A DNA stretch of 64,000 bases from positions 21,247,994 through 21,311,993 of the forward strand of contig CM055614.1 of assembly GCA_029379385.1 (NCBI GenBank). Direction: 5' to 3'. Below the pieces are notes generated by a model. That model did no database searches, was not told the origin of the DNA, and worked only from the letters and a program-made list of their open reading frames with translations. The stretch is from Quillaja saponaria. Taxonomy: Eukaryota; Streptophyta; Magnoliopsida; Fabales; Quillajaceae. The position numbers and the translations under genes were made by a program. Positions 11,155-25,159 of the stretch are shown one piece after another. Within the stretch, counting starts at the first letter, position 1. Every line of letters begins with the position of its first letter.

Positions 11155-14100
11155 ATGGAGGAGGATACAAGTTCAACTATCTCAGCAGTAGCAATTGACT
11201 CTTCCAATATGGGGTTTCGGGTATGTTCTTGGTGCTGCAGGGTCTCTTTGCTTCTGTTTTCTCTCTCTCTTATTTGTTTGTAAGAACAATAATTGATAAA
11301 AAAAAAAATTTTAAAAAAAATTATATGATTTGCATTTGGCTACTGTTTTCAGAAAACAGTAAGAATCAGAAAACCCAGTTGGAAATTTTTTAACTTGTTT
11401 TGTTCATTTGTTTTTTGCAATTGTTTTCTCCGGTTCAGTACTTATTAACATAATCTAATATCAATATTCATATTTTATTTACAATTTTAATTGTTCATTC
11501 TCTTGTACCAAAAAACTACTCTTGATTTCATTACATAAATAAGTGCTTTAACTAGGATATACACCAAAAAATATACCTAATATCAAAAATTACAAACCCC
11601 AGAGATGCTTTGACATTCATCAACTTCATCATTCTTAGAAAAATGCACTTCCTTCCAAATTATATAATGAGAAATACACAATGGTAAATAGCACACAAAT
11701 TACATAAGTAACTCAAACAATAGGATTATGTATTCATCTAAATACTGATTTTCTTCTTAATTGTTCAATAAGCTGAGCTCGATGAATTGAGACAGATATG
11801 GTAATAAAAAAAAAAAGAGATTACCATGGAGTCAGGAAGAGAGAAACACACACAGCCACACACACACACACACATGGAGGGCTACAAATATAGATGTCAT
11901 AGAGAAACACACAGAGTGGCTTCAAGAAGTACTATAGCAATGCAGTGGTGGCAGCAGGTGTGCAGGGCCTTAGCTGGCAGCTGAGATGAGCACTGATGGG
12001 GTGTGCTGCAGAAGTTATATGGCTTGGCTGTTCGGCTTCAACTATGAATTGAATTGTAGTTGAGGAGATGTTACAGTATTTACTGAATTTCAATTAATGA
12101 CCTGCTATTCACTTGTTTTGTTTTCCTATTGCGGAACAGTGCTTAAAACACACAAAACATGAAAATGATGTTTCTTTCTGGGTTCAAACTTTTGAAAAAC
12201 TGTTTCTAGAAATGACAGACTGATAATACTTTTCCAGCTGAGTTTCTCTTTTCTTTTTTCTTTTTTTCCCTCAAAACGATAGAAAACTGTTTCCAAAACA
12301 CCAAAACAAACATGCCTTTATTCATTGGTGCTTGCTTCCTCCTTTTATTACTGCAATTTCTCTTGGTGTTATCATTGTCTGTTTAAGATTAATTCTTGAA
12401 GTGTTAATGTAATATATTGGGTAATGGTGTTTTGCAGCTTTTGAAGAAGCATGGCTGGAAAGAAGGAACTGGTCTTGGTATTTCTGAGCAGGTTATCATG
12501 CTACTTTCTGTTTCTCACTCTATCCTCTTCACGTCTATAAAATTATATATATGCTTTTTTCAATTATAAAATGGCCACCTTCTCCATGAAACTATGTCAT
12601 ACTTTATGGTGTTTCTGCAGTTTGCTCATTCTTATTCTCATCCATCTCCTGTTGTGTCAATTGAGCCTTATCACATGAATGATAAAGTATATATGGCATA
12701 AAGCACACACACATACATTGCACATATTAAATTTTATATATATATCCCTTTTCTTTTAGTTTAAGAAAATAAGAACACGACTTGTTTTAATCAGATATAC
12801 TACAACAGCAAGCATTAATCCACAATTATTTGGGTTGGCTACATGGATCTCCAACCTAGTTGGTACCCTGCACATGAATTATTTTTTGCCATTCATTCTT
12901 GTCCATGGCTAATTTGTCTTCTAAGCCTTTGTACTTGTGTTTTTCCACACCACTTCCAACCACGTAGTTTTGTGTCTTCCTCTAGTCTTATTTGATCCAT
13001 GAACTTGAATCTTCTCTCTTTTTGGTACCGGATTTACATTGAATGCCACCATTGTAAGCCATTTTTTGGTTAGCTTTTGGAGAACTGAGTAACTCTTCTT
13101 AAGATAGTTTATTGCTTGTTCTTCCCAAAGCACGACAATTATTATGTTATATTTTTCATTTTTTATTAACATTTTCTGCTTAAAAGTTCGTTTAATTTAA
13201 TTAAGGTTCTAGAGATCACTTTATTATTGCTAAGAGTCTAAGATACATTGTTCCTGAGTGACTAGCTACAAGGACTCTTGTCCTAAAATGTAGCATTAAT
13301 TGTCAAACAGATACAGAATAAGTGAATAACATACAGACCTAGTCAATAAAATCTTCTTTTCTTATTAAAATATATTAACAGACAGACCTAGGTCACTGAT
13401 TCTGGCAGTTTGACAATTGAAGTACACCTGATTCATTTTCTTGTGTTTTGATTATTTATTGTTGATATAATTACAATTGGCTTTTATTGGGCCCTATGCA
13501 TAGCGGAACCATGCCTTCAAGGCGGTGGATGCAGGCTACGCATGGGAACTGAATGCCAAATTCCCAATTTGTCATACAATTGGTGACATTCCATCTCATT
13601 CATCAGGCATAAAGTCTGACCTTAAATGTTTACAACTAATCTGGCTGTTATGGGGATTCTCTGTTAAACACCACTAATTTTGTTGCCCCAGTGCTAAGTA
13701 TCTGCTGAAAAATCTGATATAATCAATTATTTTGTGAACAGGGTAGATTGGAGCCTGTGCAAACATATTTGAAGAATAATAAAAGGGGCTTAGGAGCAGA
13801 TAAGTTAAAGAAGATGGCTGTAAAACCTCTTAAGTCTGCTGCCTCGAAAGAGAAGAATAACCAGGTAAGTTCTTTTGTTGGTCTTAGTTGATAGAATTCT
13901 GTATTTCATCTTTTTCTCCTTGAGTAAGTAAAAAATACTTAACGATCATAATTCATGATGTAGAGTATATGACGAATGACCACTACAAACGTCTTAGAAT
14001 AACTAGGAGGAGACTAACTGAGAGATATTTTTATAGAAATAAAATACTAGTAGAAATGTAACTTTTTAGAGGGTGAGACTTTTTTCTTTTTCTTTTTTTC

Positions 14101-15155
14101 CATTTTTTGGGGAGAGGGGGTTGTTAGACAGAAGCATTTGCATGTGTTGCATTAGTCATAAGTTTGATAAATAAGAATTCCCTGATGTTGGGGATTAACA
14201 CCAATTGAAGCTTGAATGGTTTGTTAACTCATCTAAGATATTTGATTGAGATTTGGCTGGTTAGACAAGATATCTACTTAGGAAATTTAATGCTTTGGTA
14301 GATTTCTCAGGTGATTGGAATTTATAACCAGGTTTGAAGCATAGTGTGGTTTCTCTTTTATCTATATACATGGGTTGATAGCCATTGGTTCCATTTAATG
14401 TTCTTTTAATTATTAAAAGAATTGTGTTACCTATGTCTATTAGCTTATTTGAGTTAAGACAAAATTAAATAAGCTAATTAGTTTAAGGGTGTACTGGTTG
14501 TTTTGGTGAATTGGGTAGTGATTGGCATCGGTTGGGTCTTGTTTTGTTGTTCAGCCGTTTATCCTATTATTTTTCCTTTCTACATGTTTGTAGGCATGTT
14601 TTGTTAATTAGGGATTTTCTGTCAAGTTATATCACAGAATCAAATAAGCTTGTGATAAAAGACATTTTAAACATATTAGTACTATTAACATGGTTACTAT
14701 ACTTGTCTTGCGGTAGGGTGCTATTCAATCTGAGTGATTCCTAATTACATAGAAAAGAGATCTGTCAGTGATATTATGCTTTATCCTTATGCTCTTCTTT
14801 ATAAGATTTCAATTATCTGCTTAAGATTTGCTTACTACTGCTATACGTTCTTATACTATGCAAAAGGCTTAAACTGATGGACTATATTTTTGAGTTTATA
14901 TATTTACCGAATTTTTGAATTTTATAAAACATGATTTGCTTGTCTTGATTTTCCACACATTTTCATCTTTTTCCCTCTCCTTTTCAATCCTGCATATTCA
15001 TTGATATGCAAACCAAATTGCAGGAACATTCGCATCCACAAAAATCCAAGAAGTCATCAAAAAGGATAAGAAAGATGCAGGAATTAGAAAAGCAATCACA
15101 AGAAAAGGAATTTGATCGTGCTTTCTTCAGGGAGTTCTGGCCAGATAATGTCTGA
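11155..15155 (+). CDS. Small G-patch domain protein (124 aa, four coding exons)
   Basis: Exons are 11155-11220, 12438-12491, 13742-13864 and 15024-15155. All junctions are phase 0, with GT donors (GTATGT, GTTATC, GTAAGT) and AG acceptors. The glycine-rich G-patch spans about residues 19-62 across exons 1-3: MGFRLLKKHGWKEGTGLGIS, then a conserved run with G-R-L-E-P-V and GLGADK. G-patch proteins typically bind and activate DEAH-box RNA helicases or act in pre-mRNA processing, so a nuclear RNA-related role is a family inference. The rest is highly basic (KSKKSSKRIRK) followed by a short acidic/aromatic tail (FDRAFFREFWPDNV). The start codon is the first in-frame ATG after the probable 5' UTR intron. 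Intron 2 contains an RTE LINE relic. A degenerate repeat of the last coding segment follows in the 3' flank. Confidence 0.88.
12790..13030 (-). mobile_element. RTE-type LINE, extreme 3' fragment
   Basis: Minus-strand translation shows RGRHKTTWLEVVWKNTS and, after frameshifts, WTRMNGKK and IHVANPN. These are the usual C-terminal words of plant RTE proteins ('rGRpk-tW-e-v-kD', '-W---i-vAdP'). Only about 240 bases remain. It lies within intron 2 of the G-patch gene, opposite to that gene. Confidence 0.65.
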
Positions 15156-15270
15156 GAGTTCCAACAGTCCTCTTAATTTCTCTTTCGATCGCCTTCAGAA
15201 AAAGCAGTTGCAAGAGTAGGATTTGATTATGATTTCTTAATGGAGTTCAGGCCAGATGATATTCAGTCAA
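15088..15270 (+). repeat. Tandem duplication of the last G-patch exon segment
   Basis: The end of coding exon 4 (15088-15155) reappears in diverged form at about 15197-15270, roughly 110 bases downstream. Shared words include AGAAAA-GCA-T-GCAAGA, GGA-TTTGAT-, TTCTT-A-GGAGTTC and GGCCAGATGAT/AATG. The second copy has an in-frame stop (TAG) early on, so it does not extend the protein. It sits in the 3' UTR or flank. Confidence 0.75.
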
Positions 15271-15599
15271 TCGTTGCATCAAGTATTTGATGATGTAGAT
15301 GAACTAACATTAATTTGACTTATATCAAGTTGTAATACTGACACATAATGCAAAAGATGTTGTTTGTACTCCCAAAATTGTCCATTAATTCTCATTTCTG
15401 GGATAAATATATCCTCAAATTTGTTTATTTTTGCAGTAACTCTTTTCTTCTCCCACCACTCTCTTCCGCCATAATCACTGCACCAAAGGTCCTTCATTTG
15501 TAACCCAGTAATTCCAAGCTGCCATCCCCACTCAGTCCATTTGTTCTATCTCTGATACGGTTGATGAACTGAAGGTAATTCTCCCTTCTCTCTTTTCTT

Positions 15600-18500
15600 A
15601 AAAATATGTACAAGTTCAATTGGTGAAGGATTTCAAGGGATGGTGGTTTTTGCTATTCTACCACCAAACACAAAAATGCATTGAAGACGTAAAGGGTGTG
15701 AGAGAGTGAGAAGGCCCGAAGCTAGATGGTCTAGTAAATCATAAAATTAGATCAGTGGAGGGGAGACAGGGGGAGCAAAATTGAATATGTAAATAATTAT
15801 ATAGACGGAGTTAATAATAATATTGCAAAATGATTAATGAAATTGTATTATATTACTTATATTTGTAACACACGCAATATAATTCAATTGATTTGAATTT
15901 GTGTATTGGTTTGTTTCATACACACTCATACAAAAATACTAAAGAATGTCCTTTTTAAAATAATCGTTACATAAGTGTCATTTTCTCACATAACATTAAT
16001 TCATATAAATTTAGTAATTAATTTTTACACTAAATTCATATAAAATGATTAATGAGTGTGTTATAAATTTATCAATCACTTTGTAATAATTTATCATTGA
16101 ATTTATAAAGATTTACACAAAATAGCATGAGAAATAAATGTTTATGTATCCATACTAATGTTTTTATATGTTGTCCTTTTTTTCCTTTCATTTTATCTAG
16201 ATTTTTGTCGGTAATTAACATGACCGATGCTGTACAAATGCAAGGGTTTTTATTATTTTTATAAATACTTAAAAAGAATATTATAAGAATTGATTTTAAT
16301 TACAAGAAAATTAAATTTTATAATTTTTGTATAATAGGTAAGACCAGATGCTTAATTTTAATTAAATTATACCTTCAAAGTTACGTGCTTGTGCATAGAA
16401 TTGAAAGGGTCTTTCTTAAGGAGCAACTCTCTCATCATCATGAAATTGCACAAAGCGAATTTCAACATCATAAATAGCTTAGAGAAGCAACCTTTATAAA
16501 ATGGAGTTTCTTTCTTTCTTCTTTTCTTTCTTCTTTTCTTTCTTTTTTTCTTTTTTACTTTTTTTCTTTTTTGAGAAAAAGCAATAGAATTCATTATATA
16601 CATAAGATATTTACAAACATTCCACAAATGACAGAAAAGAGACAATATTGTCACATTTTAGGATTTTAACCTAAGATTTTTTTGGTTCTAGCACTTCGAT
16701 TTCAGATTTTTTGTTTCTAGCTGGTTGAATTAAGACCTCATTAGCTAAAATGGAGTTTCAAGAAGTTCAACAAAAGATAAAGAAGTTAATGGAAAGAGAG
16801 AAAAAATAATAATGTATAATTGGAAGGTTAGAAAGTTATTTTTATCTTGGAAAAAATGTATATCTAATAAATTATTATTATATTCATCTAATAATAATAT
16901 GAAATAGAAAAAAATAATTTCATATCACAATCTAAAATTTAATGTGGTATTTTGCTATGAAGTCATTGATACACCATTTTTAGAAGGAAAAAAAGGATTT
17001 TGATCAATAAGGGTTTTTATGGTGGTTGATTGAAATTTTGTTTTCTAACTTCATTGTGTGAATAAGGATAGCAATAGATCAAGTTAGAACGGATTTTGAT
17101 CTAAACCAAAATATGAGATGATATGTATCGCATAATAACTAATTCAACTCATTATTGTTCCAATCCAATTCTAATAGTGATCTTTAAGTCTACAAAGTTT
17201 GAATGATGATTTTTGTAATCTTTTGCTTATAATTGACAAAAGATGTTTTGCTGAGATTCTTAATACTGTTGGTTCTAACTTCACACCAGGTATTAATCAG
17301 TCTTTTGTTAGGGAGTATTCTAAGAAAGAAGTAAAAAAAAAGATGTTTCAAATATTTCTCACCAAGTCACTAGTCTTTATGCTCTTTTTTTTTTTTACCA
17401 GTGAGATGTAGTTGGGTTTGATGGTACCAAGCTCACTTTAGATGTGCTGAATGGTGGACAAATGCCAATGGAAGTCAATGCAACACATAATGTACTGATT
17501 TCGTAAGTGCCTAATTTAAAAAGTATGACAAAATTCAAGCTCATTAGTCTTTCTAAGTTGCATAAAAGATCATTCAATTATTCTTTAAATAAAGATACAT
17601 AAAATAATTATTTATTGACATATGTAGTTACATATAAAATGGTATACTTCACACTTTATTAAATTATTTTGCTAAGATGCTTATGCATAAGCATGCAATC
17701 CATAAAACTCATGTAAGCATAAAGGATGAACTAAGTTTGTCACTTAATTCACAAATAAATAAATCATACATCATATAATGACAAAAACTAGTGCCATAAT
17801 AATTGTTACCTATATATTAATAAAATAAATTATTTTTTGTATATAGGAGCTCCACTTGGATAAGTTTATTATAGCTTATCATAAACTAGAGTTTTGTACA
17901 TGTTACCTATATATATATAAAGCAACAAAGTGTTTATGAAAGATACTTATCCATCATATAAATAAATTATCTTTATGAAAGATAAATAAAGTATCAAGAG
18001 TTTTGTCCTTTTCTTTTGATTATGTATGTTATAATGTTGAGAAAATCAGCCTTTTCTTTATAACTTATTTAACTGGTTAAAAATTGTCAACAATCCAATC
18101 CAATTCAATCCAAAAAGAGTTTGATCTAGCAGAGCGCCCATGGCTTCCATCCACATATGTGTGTGAGAGCTTTGAAACTCTGGTTCTGTTGCGGTTTGGT
18201 TGGTGATGCTTAAGGTTTCTTCGCCATTCTTACATGTGATATTTTAGTAGTATTGAGTTGCCAAAAATTGAAATAAATTGTTCTTAAAGCATGTTGATTG
18301 AAAAAAAGAAAATTAAGCCAAAGTTAGAACTGAACTTTTAAAAGTGAGCAAAATGCCCTATGCGTCTAATTTAGATGTGTTCCAAGTCTAGAAAACAGTG
18401 CTGTAGAGGGGCTTTCACGACAATGAGTTTGGAAGAGGTGAGTTATAAAGTGAACTTTTTTTGTTTGTCGGTATTGCTATCTCCTTTTGATCTTGTGAGA

Positions 18501-18900
18501 TAAATTTTGGGAAGGTCAAGAAACCTAAATCAAATGGTTTCCCAAGGATGGTGCTAATATTAAGACTGTATTTGACCAGACTAAATTGTCTTTCACGTGA
18601 CTGGTTTGTTAAAAGGGAGGTCCTTTGAACTTATAAAAACTCTAATAATCAAGTTAGTATCTAATCATAGTGCATAAGCTAAAAAGTTATAAAAAGTATA
18701 AGTAAGAGGAGTAAACTGATTTATCTTTAGGATTTTAGCCTCTTTATATAAAATATCGTGATCAATCATATTGTGCCATGTGTCATTGTATTTAGGAAGC
18801 AATTATGGAGCTTGTTACTGTTATAATGAGAGATGATGACATTTGTTATAATATTAAAAGGATACTAATTGTAGCACTTTTTATTCAGATCAGTCTGTTC
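15600..18900. other. Intergenic AT-rich sequence, no gene recognised
   Basis: It contains a TTTC-type low-complexity tract on the plus strand (about 16508-16575), whose complement gives a misleading Lys-rich reading frame, and many short A/T runs. A short open stretch at 17405-17500 (VGFDGTKLTLDVLNGGQ) looks protein-like, but I cannot place it in a family and it has no flanking support. Nothing else is supportable. Confidence 0.5.
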
Positions 18901-18959
18901 TATTTTGATCCAGCTACGTGTAGTAATCTTATTTGATTATTATAATATTATATTATCAA

Positions 18960-20960
18960 TTATATATTAGAAATCCATATTCATTCTTAGTTTCAGCACC
19001 ATTATATCTTATTGTATGATATGAATACCAAAATCATTCAACTTCGACAATATTATATCTCATTGTATAATAGAAATTCCTCTTATTATCAATTTCAAAC
19101 TTATTGCATCTATTGTTAGATCATTTTTATTTTTTTTTATAAAGAACAATAGTCAATAATTTCATCAAAATTGAGGTAACATTCATGAAAGAAAAATAAT
19201 AGGCACTTATGTTTTTATTTTTATTCTAGATGTTTTGTTTTTGGTAATTCATAATTTCAACTATGTTTCTCTTTACGTAGCAAATATAATACTCATTTTA
19301 TTTTTTATCAACTTTCATCAACATCTTATAGAAATAGATTCTCAAATTATTGCCTTAACAAAAATAAATAAATAAATAAATGTATACTAACAATTAAAAT
19401 TGTATGAAACACATATAATTCTAGTCACCTATAATTTTTTCATTAAAATTTTAAAACTTTAAAGTAACTAGATAAACTACAAGTAATTAGATGTTTGTTC
19501 ATATTATTATTTTCCTTTTTCAAATCCATGATCTTTCACTTTATTGTTTATAATGCAACAATCACAAATATTTAATATTCATAATTTTTATCATTTAATT
19601 TTCATAATATCCTTTAGAAATGAGTCTCTCAAATTTTAACTTCACAAAAAGTTATTCTTCAAGCAACAATCCGTCATACTTTTTTTTTTTTTTTTTTCAC
19701 AATATCAAAACTTTCAATTAGGAAGATGAATTCCAAATCATAATTTTCTTCTCATAATTTGAAAATTCATAACATCACACTGAAGTAAATAAATTCTTCT
19801 TAATATTACATAATAAATATGAATATTATTCATGCACATGGTTCATCATGATCAATAAAATATTTATCAATCATTGAAGCAATTTCTCTACTTAGTATGT
19901 ATTATTGTAAAAAGTAAAAACATTACAAAAAAAAAAAGAAGAAGAGAGAAACTTAGTTGGCATGAAAAATGCCCTCTTCCCGCTGTGAGTTTTTTGCTTG
20001 ATTTTGCTTTGCAAAATTTTTAATTTTCTTTACTAAAATGTTAGCCTTATAAACAATATTTTAGCATTTATTTTTCATAAATTCTTTTTGCAAAAGTTTC
20101 TCCAACATTAATTTCACATATTGATCTTCCTTCCATATTTTATATCATTATATTTGGATTGTCAATAATTCAATAGTTTTTCTCCACAACATCAAAATTA
20201 TCAAGTAAAAAGATTGATACATACTTGAGCATGATGCACTATATATGGATGAAATAATATTTACCATAAGCAAAATCTCCATCTTCAATTTTGGTAATTC
20301 AATTGAACATGCACATTCAACTATGTCTTTTTTAATGCTCCACTTTATTTTTCCTTTTCACAAATTTTTTAATAACTTGTTTTTTTCATCAATATACATG
20401 TACACTCAACCAAATAAAATTACAAAAAATCATCTCACATCCTTTTGTAATATCTTTTTTTTATTAGCAAATTCACATGTATGTCATAATTTTTTTTTTT
20501 TAACAAACATAAATCATATTCGTTAATATATGCACCACAACTTCATATCATCATCATAAAAATATGACAAATTTCATTTTAAGTAAGATAAACACATAAT
20601 CATCAAATTTTATATATTTTTTAATTCACCATATATTCACACCAATTATGAAAAATATAACTGAAATCATCAAAATTTAAGAAATAGATTTAACTAAAAT
20701 CAAAAATTTTCTTAACACAAATTTTCATTTAGAAAAATTATATCATCATTGAAAATTTTCAATTGGTAAATCATCAATAATTATCTTGCCAATGCGATAA
20801 TACTTGCATCTATATCAACTTTTAAATTAGTTATACTTATTGGAAAAGATACAAAAATTTTAATTTCACATAATTGAATACAATAATACAAAAATCTAGG
20901 TTTATAAGATGAAAATATATTACCACAAGATCATATATAAATATAATTTCTCAAATATTG
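18960..20960. repeat. AT-rich block of diverged recurring segments
   Basis: Similar words recur at irregular spacing. 'ATTATATCT-ATTGTAT-AT' appears near 19002 and 19052. 'TAGAAAT-GA-TCTCAAATT' appears near 19330 and 19617. 'TTTGGTAATTCA' followed by 'TTCAACTATGT' appears near 19240 and 20290. There is no open reading frame of note. This suggests old local duplications, possibly the non-coding part of a decayed DNA transposon. Confidence 0.35.
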
Positions 20961-21599
20961 ATTTCCCCGCCCTCTTAGAGTATTTCTCCGGTACAATTAA
21001 TCTCAACGAGCCAATCCTCTAAAAATAGTTTTTGGATTGTTTTATAATTTTCGTACATAACATTAAGAATCTAAAAATGCAGTCACAACTCTTTCTTAAC
21101 AATAAATGAAAAGGAACAGATAGTAAGAAATTATGAGAGAGACAATGTTAGAATGATTGTTTTTTATATACTTTTCTTATATAAAAAGAGTCACAACAGT
21201 TTATATTCCTAACGGCTAGTTTGAGAATAAAGTTTTAACATACAAATTAATTTTACAACATGAATCATTTGCAAATTTTCTCATAAGCTTAGTGGGATAG
21301 GTGATGAAACTATTCTTGCCAAATCTAGTAGGAAAATATTTTCCACACCAATTTCTCACTAAATGAAAAAGCACATTTCATTATTCAAATTTAAGTTGTT
21401 GAGAAAGTAGTGAGAGACATGAAATTTTATAAAAATCAAATCTCTCCTAATATTGTTCACTTTTGTTACTATGACTTACCTTCACTCTCTCTCTTCCTTT
21501 GCTTAAGTTTCCCGTTGTTATTACAAACTCAGGGCAAGAAATTTGTCACTGCAACTCTTAAATTTGGTAAATAGTTTTACATCTCTTAAAGTATGTGAA

Positions 21600-22030
21600 G
21601 TTTAGGTTTTCTATTGGTTTGAGATTTGATTAATGGGATATTTTGTTTATAGTATTGAATTTAAATATAATATATGGTTTATTGCTTGTTGATTATCTGG
21701 TAATGGTTAGGACTTTAAGTTTTACTTGTTTAGGTTTTTTTCATTAAAATGATTGATATTTAGGAAATGAATTTAAAATTTTAGTTTTTGGTTGTTAGAA
21801 ATTTATAGTTTCTTGTTTGATAATGATTAGAAATGTAGGTTTTTGTTGTTTAGATTTATATTAGGAATTGAATTTAAAATTTTAGGTTTTATTTGTTGAA
21901 AACTCAGATATTTATGACATTGATGTTAATGAGTTAAATTTATAAATTTAGGTTTTAATTGTTAGAAATTTATGAGATGCTATTTTATGAATTGAATTAG
22001 TATGTTGGAAGGGTTTTAATTGTTAGATGA
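21600..22030 (+). repeat. Diverged tandem repeats, period about 75-90 bases
   Basis: The phrase 'GAATT-AATTTA-AAATTTTAG-TTTT-TTGTTAGAAATTTA' recurs with changes at about 21766, 21854, 21932 and 21990. The block is T-rich on the plus strand and intron-like in composition. It lies directly upstream of the hAT relic and may be part of it or of a lost gene. Confidence 0.45.
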
Positions 22031-22179
22031 AAATAATGTTTTTGATTACTGGGGCTCGATTGTTGCTTTGGAATGATTGTGATGATTATATTGAATTGGA
22101 TTTTATTGATTAGTTTTGTGGATAAGTGTAAATGTTGAAGTGTTTATTATGGTTAGAAATGAGTAGAATTGTTTAAAGC

Positions 22180-24270
22180 TCAATTAGGATTTGGTTTAAT
22201 ACTAGATTCAAATGAAAACGAGCCAAGCTTGAATTTAATTTTAAACTCATATGAAATGTCGAGTCGTGTTTTGAAACATAAGTACTCTGCTCAAAAACTC
22301 AATGAATAGCTTGAGTATTTTTATAATTAAAAAATATTAATTTTATATACAAAGACAATAAATATTAAAATAAATTAAATATTTTTATAAACTAAAACAA
22401 AACATACAATCAGTTTAAGCTCTAAAATTTTTCATCGACTTCTTGGTACTTTCATTATCTTTCCCACCTTACATTACTGAAATGAGAGACGGTGTAACAT
22501 ACATCAACCAATTAGAAACAAAAAGATAATTTATCAAGAAAATTTATTTCTTGTGCATACGTTTTGAATTTATGTGTGCAATTTAAACTAACAATCATTA
22601 GTCATATAATTGACAAAGTGAGAGACAGTGTGAAATACATCAACCAATTAGAAATTAGGACGAGGCATTTTGTTGATTGTTGTTTAGCAAATGAATTGAC
22701 TTCTAAGAAGCTAATTTTAGATGTTAGTACCAGTTGAAACTTCACTTATCTTATGTTTAAAACAACATTAGAGCACATGGAAGCTTTTAAAACACTTGAT
22801 GAAGAAGATGCGAACTATAATTTCATGCCATGTGATGAAGAATGGTTAAAAGTGTTAAAGATTTGGGAAGTGCTAGAAATGTTTAATGAGGCCACTAATA
22901 TTATATCATAAAGTTTGTACCCCATATCCAATTTATATATTTATGAGGTATATAAGGTCAAACAAGTGGCAGATAAGGCCTTTATGAGTGAACTACTTTA
23001 TCTTGAAGAAATGTAGCCAAGAAGGAGGAGAAATTCGATAAGTATTGGAAGAAATGTAACATAGTGATGTCAATGGTTATAGTTCTACATTCTATGGTGA
23101 AAATGATTGCTAAAAAATTTTGTTTTTCCTGAAATTTACATTATAGCTCAATCTGTCATGAAAATTTAAGAGGTTTGGCTACTTTGACATAAATATATGC
23201 TGAATATATTGTAATGGAACCAGAGTGTGAGCCTACTTCTTTGTTGACTATATTTATTTCTAGGAACTCAATCAATGGGTACCATTAAAAAAAAATTAAA
23301 ATTTATCATCCAAGCAACAAGGGAGAAAAACAATATTTAGTTATCATCTAAAACAAAGCTTGAGTTGTATCTTGATTATCCTTTTTTATGAACATGATAA
23401 AGAAGAAGAAGTTACCTTCAATGATTTAGATCGGTGAAAACTCAACCAACATAAATATAAAGAGTTGTCTAAGATGATTATTGATATACTTGCTATACCA
23501 ATCTCAATAATAGTCTCAGATTCTACTTTCAGTGTTAGTGGGAGAGTGATTAATCCATATTTGTTTAAAAGCAGACACTGTTAAAGTTTTAATTTGTGAT
23601 AAGGATTGGATTCGCGTCTTACATCAATATTACAAATAACAAAATAAAGCAAAATTGAATATGATGATAATAATTTGTATGTTTCAGTTATTTCAATTCA
23701 TAAATTTAATTTATCTATAATCATTAACTACTTTGTCTTGAGCTTATTTTACTTGTAAGTGGAGAAGTAAGTTGTGGAGAATAAATTGTCTCACTCTGAT
23801 CTTGAATAGATGGAGGGAAGAAGATTCATATAAGATCATGTTTTGTTTAATTTAATCTTTGTTTGTTTTAAACTGATTTTCATATATACTTTTAGCTTCA
23901 TTATCAATTCTTGTATTGAAATTGCTGAAATTTTATACTAGTTTTTTTTTTTTTTTTTGGAGTTTGAATGGTAAGATTAAGATATTTTTATGTGTGTTAT
24001 GCATATGAATTTGGTGTGAATTTAGATTGTGATTGTAAGAACTTGTGTTTAAATATTTTGATTATTATTTTTTTATATAGTATCTATAGGTTTGTATTTC
24101 TTACCAAGTTCTTGAGTCAAACTAAAATACTCAAGTATGGAGCTTAAGCGGAGCTTAATTTTATAATGAGGCTGGTTTTCAAGCTCAAACTCAATTTTTT
24201 TGATTTAAGTTGAGCTCAAGTATTCGAATACTCTACTCTACTTTGCTTCTAGTCCTATGTTTGACTCGGG
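22180..24270 (+). mobile_element. Degenerate hAT (Ac-type) DNA transposon
   Basis: Plus-strand fragments in the right order match an hAT transposase. They include EEWLKVLKIWEVLEMFNEAT, PISNLYIYEVYKVKQ-like words near 22920-22960, EKFDKYWKKCN (about 23035) and the C-terminal dimerisation segment ending in KVLICDKDWIRVLH (about 23585-23625), split by many stops. Both flanks are rich in AAGCTTGA/GAGCTCAAG-type words (22200-22320 and 24100-24260). These are typical subterminal repeats of plant hAT elements and are in opposite orientation. Exact termini and the target duplication were not resolved. Confidence 0.65.
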
Positions 24271-25159
24271 TTTGAGAAGAAATAGAAAATTAATTTTACA
24301 CAGTTAAATAATTACAAAATTGAGTAATTAAAAAAATAAGGAGATAAAATATTTATCAAAATCTTTATATATAATGTGAATTGCTAAACGTTGAATTATT
24401 TCTATGTATACCTAAACAATAGATCCTATTTATATAGTCATTAAACTTTAGAATTCCATTGAATGAACATTAATTGTAAATCTATTCAATATTCATGTTT
24501 ATATTGTTTGAACGAACATTGAACTAATTTATTATTGATTCTTGAATTGTTAAAATTAAACAATTTAGGAAAGCGAAACATCATTCTATATAGTGATTTG
24601 TTAAACTTTCAATTTCTTTGTTTGGAGTTTTGACATTTTTTACTTTTTCATGTTCTTTGGATGCATATATAGACACAGTGTGACCATGTTTATATTTTAT
24701 ATTTATGAGACTATAGAAAAATGATGTCAAAATTTTGACAACTATAAAATGAAGAGATTTAGCATCTCACTTGAATGAATATATTGTTTTCTTGAATGTG
24801 ATAGAATCTTATCTTTAGAAATGAGTTGAAGATGTTAGAGATATCATGCATAAATCATTCCTACGTTTTGAATAAGTTAGATATTCATATTTGTTTATTT
24901 TTTTATAGAAGGAAAATGTTATTAGATAGTAGTTGAATGTCTAATCGAATGATTTTTATAATATAACAAAAAATTTAAGAATGGGTATGGGTAAAATAGT
25001 TAATAAAATTTGTCTTGAGGAATCCAAAACGTACTATAGACAAAGATGGTTAACTAACTTATTCATATGCAATTTGCAAGAACACAAAATGACTAAATTC
25101 ATTTGATATTTCAGGTTATTTGTACAATAAGATGTTTGTGGACTGTTATTTAAACTAAA
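24271..25159. other. AT-rich spacer between hAT and CACTA relics
   Basis: No coding pattern, RNA gene or clear repeat recognised. Scattered stops in all frames. Confidence 0.45.

Noticed and set aside
15500..15580. Possible exon ending ...SISDTVDELK before GTAATT
   Set aside because: The upstream frame closes within ~20 codons, and no partner exon or family match was found.
16367..16654. Lys/Arg-rich minus-strand frame
   Set aside because: Translation of a TTTC/TTCTTT low-complexity tract, not a gene.
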